Origin: UBA3792 sp045114775
GTDB taxonomy: Bacteria > Bacillota > Clostridia > Christensenellales > CAG-138
Direction: 5' to 3'
Length of the DNA: 64,000 nt
NCBI GenBank assembly: GCA_045114775.1
Contig: JBGULC010000012.1
Span: 124,001 to 188,000, forward strand
Under the pieces are notes generated by a model. It saw nothing but the letters and a program-made list of their open reading frames with translations, searched no databases and was not told the origin of the DNA. The stretch's first letter is position 1. Every line of letters starts with the position of its first letter. The position numbers and the translations under genes were made by a program. Positions 33,519-42,195 of the stretch are shown piece by piece.

Positions 33519-34273
33519 GCTTCGCCTCCGAATTCTTCCGAAAGATCGACTGCCGAAAGGTCCTCACTGTGGAAGCTCATCGGCGTAACGGTCACGTATC
33601 CCTTCCGAAGCCACGCGTAGTCGCTGTCCTCGTCCGGATCGCACGGGAGCTTTCCGCGCGGGACCCAGTAATAGGGCTTTCCGAGCGGATCCTCGCAGCG
33701 GATGTAGACGCCGTTGTAGTTTACCATGGCAAGGCCCGTGACCCGAAAGCCTTTGATCTCATCGAGCGGCAGGTCGGGCACGTTGACGTTATAATACATA
33801 CCGAACGGCAGCGGGCGTCTTTCGGCGATCGCGGTCATGCGCTCGGTGATCGCCGCCGCCGTTTCAAAACGCACGGGGTCGCGCCCATCCAGAGACATCG
33901 CCATCGCCTGCACGCCGAGGATCGCGGCCTGCTGCGCAGCGCCGCAGGTCCCCGAATAGAGCGTATCGCTGCCGATGTTCGATCCGTGGTTGATCCCGGA
34001 GATCACAAAATCCGGCTTTTCGGGAACAAGGTTGCCCAACCCGAGCCGCACGCAGTCCACCGGCATGCCGTCGACCGCGTACGCAAGCGCGGCGCCTTCG
34101 ATCCTGCGCGGCTTGGCGCGAAGCGGCTGATCGAGCGTCATGGACATGCTTGCCGCGCTGCGCTGCCGGTCCGGCGCGGCGACCCATACCGTATGCGCCT
34201 TTGACAATGCGCCGATCAGTGTGCGGATACCCGCCGCGTCGACGCCGTCGTCGTTGACCAAAAGGATCTTCAT
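33515..34273 (-). CDS. surE: 5'/3'-nucleotidase SurE
   Basis: 252 residues starting MKILLVNDDGVDAAGI. The two Asp of NDDG bind the divalent metal. SGINHGSNIGSDTLYSGT (about 97-114) is the SurE signature. It dephosphorylates nucleoside monophosphates. First gene of the operon. The ATG at 34273 lies about 8 nt after a GGGGG ribosome site. An upstream in-frame ATG at 34330 would sit inside the -35 box. Confidence 0.95.
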   Translation of the reverse strand: MKILLVNDDGVDAAGIRTLIGALSKAHTVWVAAPDRQRSAASMSMTLDQPLRAKPRRIEGAALAYAVDGMPVDCVRLGLGNLVPEKPDFVISGINHGSNIGSDTLYSGTCGAAQQAAILGVQAMAMSLDGRDPVRFETAAAITERMTAIAERRPLPFGMYYNVNVPDLPLDEIKGFRVTGLAMVNYNGVYIRCEDPLGKPYYWVPRGKLPCDPDEDSDYAWLRKGYVTVTPMSFHSEDLSAVDLSEEFGGEA

Positions 34274-34301
34274 TCCATATGCCCCCAGTTTGATATAGTT
34301 G

Positions 34302-34330
34302 ATTATACCAAATCCCGCCAGCCGTTGCAA
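34302..34330 (-). promoter_or_regulatory. sigma-A promoter of the surE operon
   Basis: TTGCAA at 34330-34325, 17-nt spacer, TATAAT at 34307-34302. Confidence 0.82.
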
Positions 34331-34344
34331 GGGCTCCGCGCATG

Positions 34345-34370
34345 AAAAAAGCCCGCCGGGGTCGGCGGGC
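34345..34370 (-). terminator. terminator of the first FtsX-type exporter operon
   Basis: Minus-strand GCCCGCC / GGCGGGC stem, 6-nt loop, TTTTTT, 8 nt after the permease stop. Confidence 0.9.
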
Positions 34371-34378
34371 GCATCGTG

Positions 34379-37090
34379 TCACAGGTTCTCGTTTTTCAGC
34401 GCGTCGATCGGATTGTCCTTTGAAAGCTTATGCCGCGCGTAGAGCATCGTGGCAAAGACGACGAGGAACACGGAGCCTGTGGCGATCAGAATACTGTGCC
34501 ACGGCATGTAGAAGCCGCGTTGAAGCTCCTGCGCGACGATCCGATGAATGAAATACGTCACGCCGACCGAAACCGGCAGGCCCATAAGCAGTGCGCGCAG
34601 TCCGTAGATCACGCATTCGTAGCTCAACATCCGGCGCATGCCCTTCTCTGTCATGCCGATACTTTTCAGCATGGCAAACTCCCGACGGCGCAGCATGATG
34701 GCGGTGCTGATCGTGTTGAACACGTTCGCTGCCGCGATCAGCGAGATCAGGATGATGAACCCGTAGGCGAACACATTGACCGTGCCGACGATCATGCGGC
34801 TGTTTTCGCGTTCCTCGGCAACGTCGCCTGCGTAGGCATTATACTTGAAATCCGATTTTTCAATGATTTCCAGCACAGCTTGCCGTACCGCCTTGTGATC
34901 CGCTGCCGCAAAGAACAGCTGCGCCTGCCGTTCGCTTTCAAACACCGATGCATCTAACTTTGCAAACGGATAGATCAGCGAAGCGTTGTTTTGCGACAGG
35001 CAAAAACCGTCCGTTTTGACAAACGCGTCGAACGCATAGGTCACTGTTTCGGTCGCCTCTTCCTCCGTCATCACAAGCTCTGCGCGACTGACGTCCATCG
35101 TGTAGCTGTGTGTTTCGGCAGCGCCTTCCATCACCTGCCGCCAATACGCCTCGGGATAATACGCAACCCGCGTTTCTCCGGCCTCGTCATCCCAATGGTA
35201 TTCCCAGACAAGTCCTTCGCGCCGTTGGATTTTCTTTGTCGTGACGGTCGCGGGCAGTGCATCGTCCTTGAACAAATCGTAGCGATAGCGCTTGACCTTG
35301 TTGCTGGCAAGATGTATGGTCTCCGTGATATCCGAGTTCATCAGAACTCCGTAAGGATTTTCCGGGTCAAAGTACGGCTCCGGATCGATCCCGCTGCTTT
35401 TGCACACGGTACGGAACACGTCGTCCTCGAGATAGAGCACATCGACGGGCACATAGCACTGTTTGTTTCGGCTGTCCGACGTATGCGACGGAACGGCGAG
35501 AAACGTGTCGGTCAAAAGCGCGGTTTCCGCAAGGTAGCCGTCCGCCGCATCCTCCACGTAGAAATACGCCGATCGCGTCACGCCGTCGAAGGCGTGAATC
35601 TCTGTCATTACGTCCTGTACGGCAGAGACCGGAACGTACGCGAATACATCATAGTTCGCGTTTTCTGCCAGCGTTTTTACCATATCGGTCAGGTACGTGC
35701 AGAATGACGACGCGCCGATGAACAGCACGACGCTCATAAAGAGCGACAGCACCGCCGCGCGATAGCCCTTTTTGTTGCGCTTGAAGTTCTTTGCCCCCAT
35801 CGTCCCCTCAAAGCCGAACAGCCTTTGGGTGAGCTTCGAGGTTCTGACCTCCTTCGGCTTTGCCTTGACGTCCTTACTCTGGCGGATCGCGTCGATCGGC
35901 TGCAGGCGCGCCGCCCGCCGTGCGGGAATTGCGGCGGAGATCAGCACGGTAATGAGTGCGATCAGCGCGGCGATCAGAAGCGCAATCGGATGGAGCGCAA
36001 GGCGCATCTGTGTCGTCGCATTCGGCATCAGCGCGGTAAAGGTATCGCGGATCGCAAAGAGCGTGATCCCGATGCCCGCGCAGCCGACGAGCATGCCGAC
36101 CGGGATGCCGACGGCGGACAGCACAAGCGCCTCGTAGCGAACGGACGCGCGGATCTGTTTTTTCGTCGCGCCGATGGATTTCAGGACGCCAAACTGCCGC
36201 GTGCGTTCCGAAACCGAGATCGAAAACGCGTTGTAGATCAGCGAAATCGAGCCGAACATGACGAGCACAACCAGCACCGTTGCAAAGCCGTACAGCATCG
36301 TTGTGACGGTATCGTCGCCGAATGCGCCGTAAAAGCGCATCAGCGAGCTGTTCGGACGCCAGTATTCGGAAACAGTCTGCTCTGCCATGACGCGCTTGAA
36401 CAGATACGGATGCCGGACCGTGAAGAATACGGCACAATCGCCCGTTCCCGTGCCTTTGGTCAGCGCGCGGTAGCCCGTGCCGCCGACCGAGGGATCGAAG
36501 CTTTTATAAACGCCCACGACAGTAAAGGTCAAGGGCTTTGCGTCGGTCACATACTCGCCTTCCCAAAGCGGATTGTTCTCCGTCAGCGGCTCGCCGAGCG
36601 GGTTCATGCGCGTTCCGATCGGGATCGTGACGGTGCTGCCGATCTCGTATGCGTCCGTATCGAGCTCGCCGTAGTTATAAAAGCGGGTGGACAGAATGAT
36701 CTCGTGCTCGTTTTCGGGCATGCGGCCTTTGACGATGCGGCTTTCGATCAGCGGCGCGTCGCCGATCAAAGCGTCCACAAAGACCGGCAGCCGGTCCGTT
36801 CCGGCGTCGAGCGATTCATAGCCCACCGTCTGCCAGCTTGTGACGACGTCTTTCACAAAGTCCTGCTCTTTGACGCTCTCTGCGCTCTTTTCGTCCATCT
36901 GCGGAAAATAGGCGTGGTAATTCCCGGCGTCCTCGGCTGTCACGCCGCGCATATACACAAGCCCGCTGTACGCGCCTTCGATGACTGCGGTGAGAAGCGC
37001 CATCGAAAGCACGATCCCGATGATGGTGACGAGCGTCCGAATGCGGTTTTTGCCGAGCGCGCGCCTTGTAAAGGTGTGCAGAATGTTCAT
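34379..37090 (-). CDS. FtsX-like ABC permease, exporter 1
   Basis: 903 residues. MacB/FtsX-type layout: N-terminal helix (about 18-36), a large extracellular domain (about 40-265), three helices (about 275-390) with the SVSERTRQFGVLKSIGATKKQIRAS coupling loop. A second unit then follows with its own helix and extracellular domain (450-760) and three final helices with RRREFAMLKSIGMTEKGMRRML. Such permeases export peptides or lipids or sense antimicrobial peptides. The start overlaps the ATPase stop by 4 nt. Confidence 0.9.
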   Translation of the reverse strand: MNILHTFTRRALGKNRIRTLVTIIGIVLSMALLTAVIEGAYSGLVYMRGVTAEDAGNYHAYFPQMDEKSAESVKEQDFVKDVVTSWQTVGYESLDAGTDRLPVFVDALIGDAPLIESRIVKGRMPENEHEIILSTRFYNYGELDTDAYEIGSTVTIPIGTRMNPLGEPLTENNPLWEGEYVTDAKPLTFTVVGVYKSFDPSVGGTGYRALTKGTGTGDCAVFFTVRHPYLFKRVMAEQTVSEYWRPNSSLMRFYGAFGDDTVTTMLYGFATVLVVLVMFGSISLIYNAFSISVSERTRQFGVLKSIGATKKQIRASVRYEALVLSAVGIPVGMLVGCAGIGITLFAIRDTFTALMPNATTQMRLALHPIALLIAALIALITVLISAAIPARRAARLQPIDAIRQSKDVKAKPKEVRTSKLTQRLFGFEGTMGAKNFKRNKKGYRAAVLSLFMSVVLFIGASSFCTYLTDMVKTLAENANYDVFAYVPVSAVQDVMTEIHAFDGVTRSAYFYVEDAADGYLAETALLTDTFLAVPSHTSDSRNKQCYVPVDVLYLEDDVFRTVCKSSGIDPEPYFDPENPYGVLMNSDITETIHLASNKVKRYRYDLFKDDALPATVTTKKIQRREGLVWEYHWDDEAGETRVAYYPEAYWRQVMEGAAETHSYTMDVSRAELVMTEEEATETVTYAFDAFVKTDGFCLSQNNASLIYPFAKLDASVFESERQAQLFFAAADHKAVRQAVLEIIEKSDFKYNAYAGDVAEERENSRMIVGTVNVFAYGFIILISLIAAANVFNTISTAIMLRRREFAMLKSIGMTEKGMRRMLSYECVIYGLRALLMGLPVSVGVTYFIHRIVAQELQRGFYMPWHSILIATGSVFLVVFATMLYARHKLSKDNPIDALKNENL

Positions 37091-37779
37091 GCCTGCGTCC
37101 TCCGGATGCGTTCGTCGCGAACGATCCTGCCGTCCTCGATCGCGATCACGCGGTCCGCCTGCAGCGCGATCTGTTCGTCGTGCGTGATAACGATCAGCGT
37201 CTGGTCGTATTTGCGATTTGAAAGCTTCAGAAGCTCCACGATCTCGCGGCTGTTTTTGGAATCGAGGTTGCCGGTCGGTTCGTCGGCAAGCACGATCTCC
37301 GGCGCGTTCATGAGCGCGCGTCCGATCGACACGCGCTGCTGCTGACCGCCGGAAAGCTGATTCGGAAGATTGTTCTTCCGATCCTCGAGGTCGAGCAGAT
37401 GCAAAAGCTCGCTGAGCCGTTCCTCGTTGACCTTACGCCCGTCCATACGCACCGGCAGCGTCATGTTTTCGACCACGTTCAGCACCGGGATCAGGTTATA
37501 GAACTGATAGATGAGTCCGACGTGACGGCGGCGGAAGATCGCAAGCTGCTCCTCGTTCTGCGCGTAAACGTCCTCGCCATTCATATAGACCTTGCCGGAC
37601 GTCGGGCGGTCGACGCCGCCGAGCGCGTGCAAGAGCGTCGATTTGCCGCTGCCGGAGGGACCGATGATCGCCAGAAACTCGCCCTTTTCCACCGAAAACG
37701 TAACGCCGTCCAGCGCGCGGACCTCGTTGTTTCCCGCGCCGTATATTTTGGTCAGGTTTTCCACCTTCAGAATTTCCAT
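37087..37779 (-). CDS. ABC transporter ATPase, exporter 1 (MacB/LolD type)
   Basis: 230 residues. Walker A GPSGSGKS near residue 40, LSGGQQQRVSIGRAL signature near 142, Walker B EIVLADEPTGNLD, H-loop VITHDEQ. It energises the FtsX permease encoded next. AGGAGGA lies 6-7 nt before the ATG. It is preceded by a repeat that looks like a response-regulator site (37826-37847). Confidence 0.93.
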   Translation of the reverse strand: MEILKVENLTKIYGAGNNEVRALDGVTFSVEKGEFLAIIGPSGSGKSTLLHALGGVDRPTSGKVYMNGEDVYAQNEEQLAIFRRRHVGLIYQFYNLIPVLNVVENMTLPVRMDGRKVNEERLSELLHLLDLEDRKNNLPNQLSGGQQQRVSIGRALMNAPEIVLADEPTGNLDSKNSREIVELLKLSNRKYDQTLIVITHDEQIALQADRVIAIEDGRIVRDERIRRTQA

Positions 37780-37825
37780 GAGATTTCCTCCTTTTGTTCT
37801 TCTGCAATCAGTCTACAAAAGAAAA

Positions 37826-37847
37826 GTGACAGCTCGGTGACTGTCAC
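37826..37847. promoter_or_regulatory. probable response-regulator binding site upstream of exporter 1
   Basis: GTGACAG-CTCG-GTGACTG-TCAC: two GTGAC(A/T)G half-sites exactly 11 bp apart, one helical turn. Outer arms GTGACAG and CTGTCAC also form an inverted repeat. OmpR-family regulators bind direct repeats with this spacing. It lies just upstream of a TAGACT -10-like box, covering the -35 region. Confidence 0.6.
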
Positions 37848-37864
37848 ACAACATTTTTGAATTT

Positions 37865-38860
37865 TTACAGAACCGATTTATAAAACGTGATCACAAACTG
37901 CGCGCCGACGTCCGTGTTCTTTGCGACGATCGTGCCGCCCTGACCTGCGATCACCTCGCGGGAAAGCGCAAGCCCGATGCCGATGCTGTCGTTTGCTGCG
38001 TTTTTGCCGCGATAAAAGCGTTCAAAGACGTGCCCGAGATCCTCGGGCTCAAAGCCCGTGCCGGTGTCGCTTACCGTGATGCGGCAAAAGACGGGGCTCT
38101 CCTCCACCGTCACCGTGATCCGCCCGCCCGGCTGCGTATGCTCCATGCAGTTTTTCAGGATATTGGAAAGCGCTTCGACCGTCCACGCGCGGTCGACCGA
38201 AAGCGTCACGCCGCGATCTTCGATCGCAAGCGCGATCTCCCTGAGCTCCATGCGGATGCGCAGCGGCTCCGCCGCCTGCCCGATCAGCGCTTTCGCTTCG
38301 ATCGGCTCGGGACGGAAGCGCACCGTATCGGCGTCCAGCTTCGAAAGCTTCAGAAGCGTTTCCGTGATCCATTGAATGCGGGAAAGCTGCTGCTTGCATT
38401 CGTGCAGATATTGAACCCGCTTTTCGGTCGGAAGATACGCTTCGGAGAGCAGCGACACGAGCAGATGCAGCGAGGTCAACGGCGTGCGGATCTGGTGGAA
38501 CAGATCCGCGATCGCGTCGGACAGCAGGCGCTTGTCATCCTTCAGTTGATCGGTCTGATCCTTCAGCCGAACGGTCATTTTGCGGATCTCGGAGGTCAGA
38601 ATGGCGAGCTCGCCCTCTTCGCTGTCGGCGATCAGGATCCGGTCCTGTTCGTGCAGCAGGCGGTCGATGCTCTTGGAAAGCGCGTCGATGCGCGCATAGC
38701 GTTTGCGTCCGTGCCAAAGGTGCAGTGCGGTCAGTCCGAAGCCCAGCAGCAGGAGCAATGCGCCCGCGAGCGGATGCACGAAAAAACCCGCGGCGGCAAG
38801 CACGGCCGTTGCGGCGGCATCAACGATGCATTCGATTTTGAGTTCGCGATTCCGAAACAT
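37865..38860 (-). CDS. sensor histidine kinase (compact, two membrane helices)
   Basis: 331 residues. Two closely spaced membrane helices (about 12-48) with almost no extracellular loop, so it probably senses through a partner such as the ABC exporter, as BceS-type kinases do. HisKA box ADLFHQIRTPLTSL with His122. HATPase motifs: N-box LKNCMEHTQPGG, G1 SDTGTGFEPEDL, G2 GIGLALS. Start 38860 is one nt past the response-regulator stop. An ATG at 38881 lies within that gene. Confidence 0.9.
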   Translation of the reverse strand: MFRNRELKIECIVDAAATAVLAAAGFFVHPLAGALLLLLGFGLTALHLWHGRKRYARIDALSKSIDRLLHEQDRILIADSEEGELAILTSEIRKMTVRLKDQTDQLKDDKRLLSDAIADLFHQIRTPLTSLHLLVSLLSEAYLPTEKRVQYLHECKQQLSRIQWITETLLKLSKLDADTVRFRPEPIEAKALIGQAAEPLRIRMELREIALAIEDRGVTLSVDRAWTVEALSNILKNCMEHTQPGGRITVTVEESPVFCRITVSDTGTGFEPEDLGHVFERFYRGKNAANDSIGIGLALSREVIAGQGGTIVAKNTDVGAQFVITFYKSVL

Positions 38861-38861
38861 A

Positions 38862-39527
38862 TCAGTCCATGCGGTATCCAAGTCCGCGAACGGTTTTGAT
38901 CAGCGTCGGATTCTGCGGGTCGTCGCCGAGCTTTTCCCGCAGGCGTTTGATGTAGACGGTGAGCGTGTTGTCGTTGACAAAATCTCCGGCGATGTCCCAG
39001 ATGTCCTCCAGAAGCTTTTCACGCGTCAGCAGTCTTCCGCGATTGTTCACAAACGCCATGAGCAGACGGAATTCAAGCGCGGACAGCCGGATCTCGCTTC
39101 CGGCCCGTTCAGCCGTTCCGCGTTCCGGATCGACGAGTATGTCGTTTGGCAGCCGGATCCCCTGCTCCGCGCCGCGCCGTCTCAGAACGCTTTTGATGCG
39201 GGAGAGCAGCTCGCGCGGGCGAAACGGCTTGGTGATATAGTCGTCCGCGCCCATATCGAGTCCCGCCACAACGCTGTTTTCGTCGCCGGAGGCGGTCAGG
39301 AAGATCACGGGCGTATTTCTTTCCCGCGCCGTCCCGCACACGGAAAAGCCGTTCCCGCGCCGCAGCGAGATATCAAGCAGCGCAAGGTCAAACGGCGCTG
39401 AGCAAAGCTTGTTTTTCGCCTCCCCCTCGTCCGGCGCGTGTACGCACAAAAAGCCCTCGCCTTCCAGAAAGGCAGAGAGCGTGCGAACGATGGTTTCGTC
39501 GTCTTCGACCAATAGAATCCGGATCAT
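38862..39527 (-). CDS. OmpR/PhoB-family response regulator
   Basis: 221 residues. Receiver domain: acidic pocket VEDDE (8-11), phospho-acceptor Asp52 (LALLDISL), Thr in FLTAS, and Lys100 (ITKPF). C-terminal winged helix: RLSALEFRLLMAFVNNRGRLLTREKLLEDIW and NTLTVYIKRLREKLGDDP. It pairs with the kinase downstream and probably acts on the site at 37826-37847. Starts 3 nt after the PQQ-protein gene. Confidence 0.95.
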   Translation of the reverse strand: MIRILLVEDDETIVRTLSAFLEGEGFLCVHAPDEGEAKNKLCSAPFDLALLDISLRRGNGFSVCGTARERNTPVIFLTASGDENSVVAGLDMGADDYITKPFRPRELLSRIKSVLRRRGAEQGIRLPNDILVDPERGTAERAGSEIRLSALEFRLLMAFVNNRGRLLTREKLLEDIWDIAGDFVNDNTLTVYIKRLREKLGDDPQNPTLIKTVRGLGYRMD

Positions 39528-39530
39528 GGA

Positions 39531-41432
39531 TCAGCTCAGCTTCAGGCAAAAGATGCGGGTCTGCTCGGTGGCGCCTGTGGTGGCGACCACGATGTAGTTG
39601 TTGAAGGCGACGGGCGTGGCGTCAATGCGTTCGCCGAGCTTCAGGGCGAACAGCGCGTTTTCGCCGGGGTTGGCAGCGTCGTAAAGACGGATGCCGCCGT
39701 CGCGATCGCAGGCGATCAGGTACGCGTCGCCGCGGGCATTGTACACGACGAGCGGGGACGAAACGTAGTCCGCGTTGCCCGTCTGCACGATCTCCCAACG
39801 CACCGCGCCGGTCTTTCGGTCGTACGCGACGATCTTGCCGCCGTAGGTATAGGTCGAGTTGCCCTCCTCGTCGACCGTTTGCACGGTCAGGCCGTAAAAG
39901 CTGCAGATCAGGAGATCGCCGATCGTGCCGTGACCGATATGCGGCGTGGCGCGGGCGCCGCCCTTCATGGACTTACCGGTGATCGGGTCGAGGATCTGCA
40001 CGTACTGTTTCTGCTCCCAGACGATCTCGCCGGTGCGCGCGTCGATCTTGCGAACGTAGGTGAAGCCGTAACCGTTCGGCATCGAAGGCTCCTGCTGATC
40101 GGTCTGCGACACGGTGTAGACATAGACCGTGCCCGCGCCGCCGTCCTCCTCAAGGACCGGCGTCGCATCGCAGTCGCCGCCCACGTCTGTGACGAATTTG
40201 AGCTTCAGCGTGTTCAGATCGACACACTGCAAAAAGCCGCCGTTGTCGCAAAGATACAGGTAATTCCGGAACGCCGCGGCGGACGATTCAAAGCCGTAGG
40301 AGCGCTTGCCCGGCTGCGTGACGCCGCTGTATCCCGTGCCGGTGTAGCGATACTTGATGCGATCGCCCGGATCGATCGACAGATCGCCGGTCTCGGCGTT
40401 ATAACTCGTATGCAGATCGACAAGATAGAGCACGCCGCTCTCGCCCGGCCAGATCAGCGTATCCTCAATGATCAGCGGGCTCGAATCGAACGCGTTCCAA
40501 TCCGAACGCCGCGAGGTGTAATCCTTGCCGCTGACGATGGTTCGAACGGTGTTGCTGCAAAGGTTGACCGCAAAGGTCGAAGACTTGTTCGTATTCTTCT
40601 CGGACAGCGTGCCCATACCGATGTAGAGCATCGGAATGCCGCGCGGGTCCAGCGTCGGCGTGCCGAACATCGGCGCATTGACGGTGATCGTCTCCCGTGT
40701 GCGCTCGCCGGTCTCAAGCTCATAGAAATAAATATTACCGTCCGCCGCGCAGAGAATGACCTCATTGAGACTGTCCTTCTGACGGAAAGCGTCGCGCACG
40801 CCAAGCGTTTTCAGCGTCTGTCCCTCCCACGTGACGACCAGCGGCTGCCCTGTCCACGAAGCGCCCGCAAAGCCGTTCGCGGAACCTATGGCAAACGACC
40901 AGACCTGATCCATCGTCTGCATGGTGACTCTTGCCGTGCCGTACGCAAATCCGCTGCGATAGTTGTTTCCGGCAAACGTGGTGATTCCCTTGATCTGCGT
41001 GTAATCCTGCCCGCGGCCGAATGAAAAGGTGTTTTCGTTGGGGTTTGAGCTGTAGCTGTCGTCGCGGTTGTTCTTGCGGATCTCGTACGTAAAGCCAAAC
41101 TGTGCGGGCTTCGCTTCCTCCACGGGCTCGATCTCGAACGGTGCGGAATCCGGAAGTGCTGCCGGATCCGGAATCACGTTCGCCTCGGTCGGCGCCGTCT
41201 CCTGCTGCTGTGGGCGCTCGGTCGCCGAGGCATCGGGATCCGTGTCGATCTGCGTTGCCAGCGAAAGCGCGTCCTGCGATCTTGCGCAGCTTCCCGCGCC
41301 GCCGGATTTTGCCGTGCTGTTCTGCATGGTCACGACGAACACGAGAATCATGACGGCGATCACCAAAATGAACACCGACGCGCAAAACAATATAAACTTC
41401 GGACCGACGGTCCGTCCCTGCTTTCTGCTCAT
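39531..41432 (-). CDS. membrane-anchored PQQ-repeat beta-propeller protein
   Basis: 633 residues. One membrane helix at about 13-35 (FILFCASVFILVIAVMILVFVV) puts the rest outside. A Pro/Glu/Ala-rich stalk follows (about 55-110), then propeller blades, e.g. VILCAADGNIYFYELETGE, KIVAYDRKTGAVRWE, LIACDRDGGIRLYD. BamB/PQQ-like domain. Gram-positive members are of unknown role, perhaps scaffolds or ligand sensors. It lies directly upstream of the two-component genes. The promoter at 41439-41467 puts the transcription start on the ATG, and no ribosome site is visible. Confidence 0.85.
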   Translation of the reverse strand: MSRKQGRTVGPKFILFCASVFILVIAVMILVFVVTMQNSTAKSGGAGSCARSQDALSLATQIDTDPDASATERPQQQETAPTEANVIPDPAALPDSAPFEIEPVEEAKPAQFGFTYEIRKNNRDDSYSSNPNENTFSFGRGQDYTQIKGITTFAGNNYRSGFAYGTARVTMQTMDQVWSFAIGSANGFAGASWTGQPLVVTWEGQTLKTLGVRDAFRQKDSLNEVILCAADGNIYFYELETGERTRETITVNAPMFGTPTLDPRGIPMLYIGMGTLSEKNTNKSSTFAVNLCSNTVRTIVSGKDYTSRRSDWNAFDSSPLIIEDTLIWPGESGVLYLVDLHTSYNAETGDLSIDPGDRIKYRYTGTGYSGVTQPGKRSYGFESSAAAFRNYLYLCDNGGFLQCVDLNTLKLKFVTDVGGDCDATPVLEEDGGAGTVYVYTVSQTDQQEPSMPNGYGFTYVRKIDARTGEIVWEQKQYVQILDPITGKSMKGGARATPHIGHGTIGDLLICSFYGLTVQTVDEEGNSTYTYGGKIVAYDRKTGAVRWEIVQTGNADYVSSPLVVYNARGDAYLIACDRDGGIRLYDAANPGENALFALKLGERIDATPVAFNNYIVVATTGATEQTRIFCLKLS

Positions 41433-41438
41433 GCCGAT

Positions 41439-41467
41439 ATTATACCGTATATCGGCACCTTTCGCAA
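41439..41467 (-). promoter_or_regulatory. sigma-A promoter giving a probable leaderless mRNA
   Basis: TTGCGA at 41467-41462, 17-nt spacer, TATAAT at 41444-41439. The ATG (41432) begins 7 nt after the -10 box, where the transcription start is expected. Confidence 0.72.
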
Positions 41468-41511
41468 CGCCGAAAATGCAAACGATTTGCGACTTTTCCG
41501 TTAATAAGAGA

Positions 41512-42180
41512 TTATTCTTTGTACAGGACGCCGTCGCGAATGCGGTAGGTCACGTCCGCGCGGGAGGAGATCTCCGGATCGTGTGTCACGACCACCACAC
41601 AGTAGCCCTCTTCGTGTGCGAGATCCAACAGAAGGTCGATGATCCTGCGGCTGTTCTCGGTATCGAGATTGCCGGTCGGCTCGTCCGCCAGAAGCAGACG
41701 CGTGTCCATGCTCATGGCTCGCGCGATCGCCACGCGCTGCTGTTCGCCGCCCGAAAGCATGTTCGGGAAGCGGTTCAGAACCGTGTCCGGAAGCCCGACC
41801 TTTTCGATCAGCTTTGCCGCCTTCTCCCTTGCGCTTTTGCCCTTGAAGCCCCGAAGCTCCATCGGATAGGTCACGTTCTCCTCAACTGTGAGAAGCGGCA
41901 AAAGCCGGAACGACTGGTAGATAACCGCCGCGTTCTCCCGACGGTAGCGGTTCAGGTCGATTGAGGACGTCGGCTTTCCGCTGAACAGAATCTCGCCTTC
42001 CGTCGGCAGCATCAGTCCCGCCATCAGCGAAAGCAGCGTGCTCTTGCCCGAGCCGGACTTGCCGACGAGCGCATAAAGCTGTCCTTCTTCGAAGCTGCAG
42101 TTTACACCGTTCAGCGCGTGAACGGTCTGATATTTATTCTCGTAACGGTACTTTACGTTTTTGACTTCAATGATCGCCAT
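41512..42180 (-). CDS. ABC transporter ATPase, exporter 2 (MacB/LolD type)
   Basis: 222 residues. Walker A GKSGSGKS near 38, LSGGEQQRVAIARAM near 145, LLLADEPTGNLD, VVVTHDPE. It serves the 1015-residue permease encoded 15 nt upstream. Same class as exporter 1 but clearly divergent in sequence, so not a recent duplicate. Confidence 0.93.
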   Translation of the reverse strand: MAIIEVKNVKYRYENKYQTVHALNGVNCSFEEGQLYALVGKSGSGKSTLLSLMAGLMLPTEGEILFSGKPTSSIDLNRYRRENAAVIYQSFRLLPLLTVEENVTYPMELRGFKGKSAREKAAKLIEKVGLPDTVLNRFPNMLSGGEQQRVAIARAMSMDTRLLLADEPTGNLDTENSRRIIDLLLDLAHEEGYCVVVVTHDPEISSRADVTYRIRDGVLYKE

Positions 42181-42195
42181 AGTCGTTTCCTTTCG

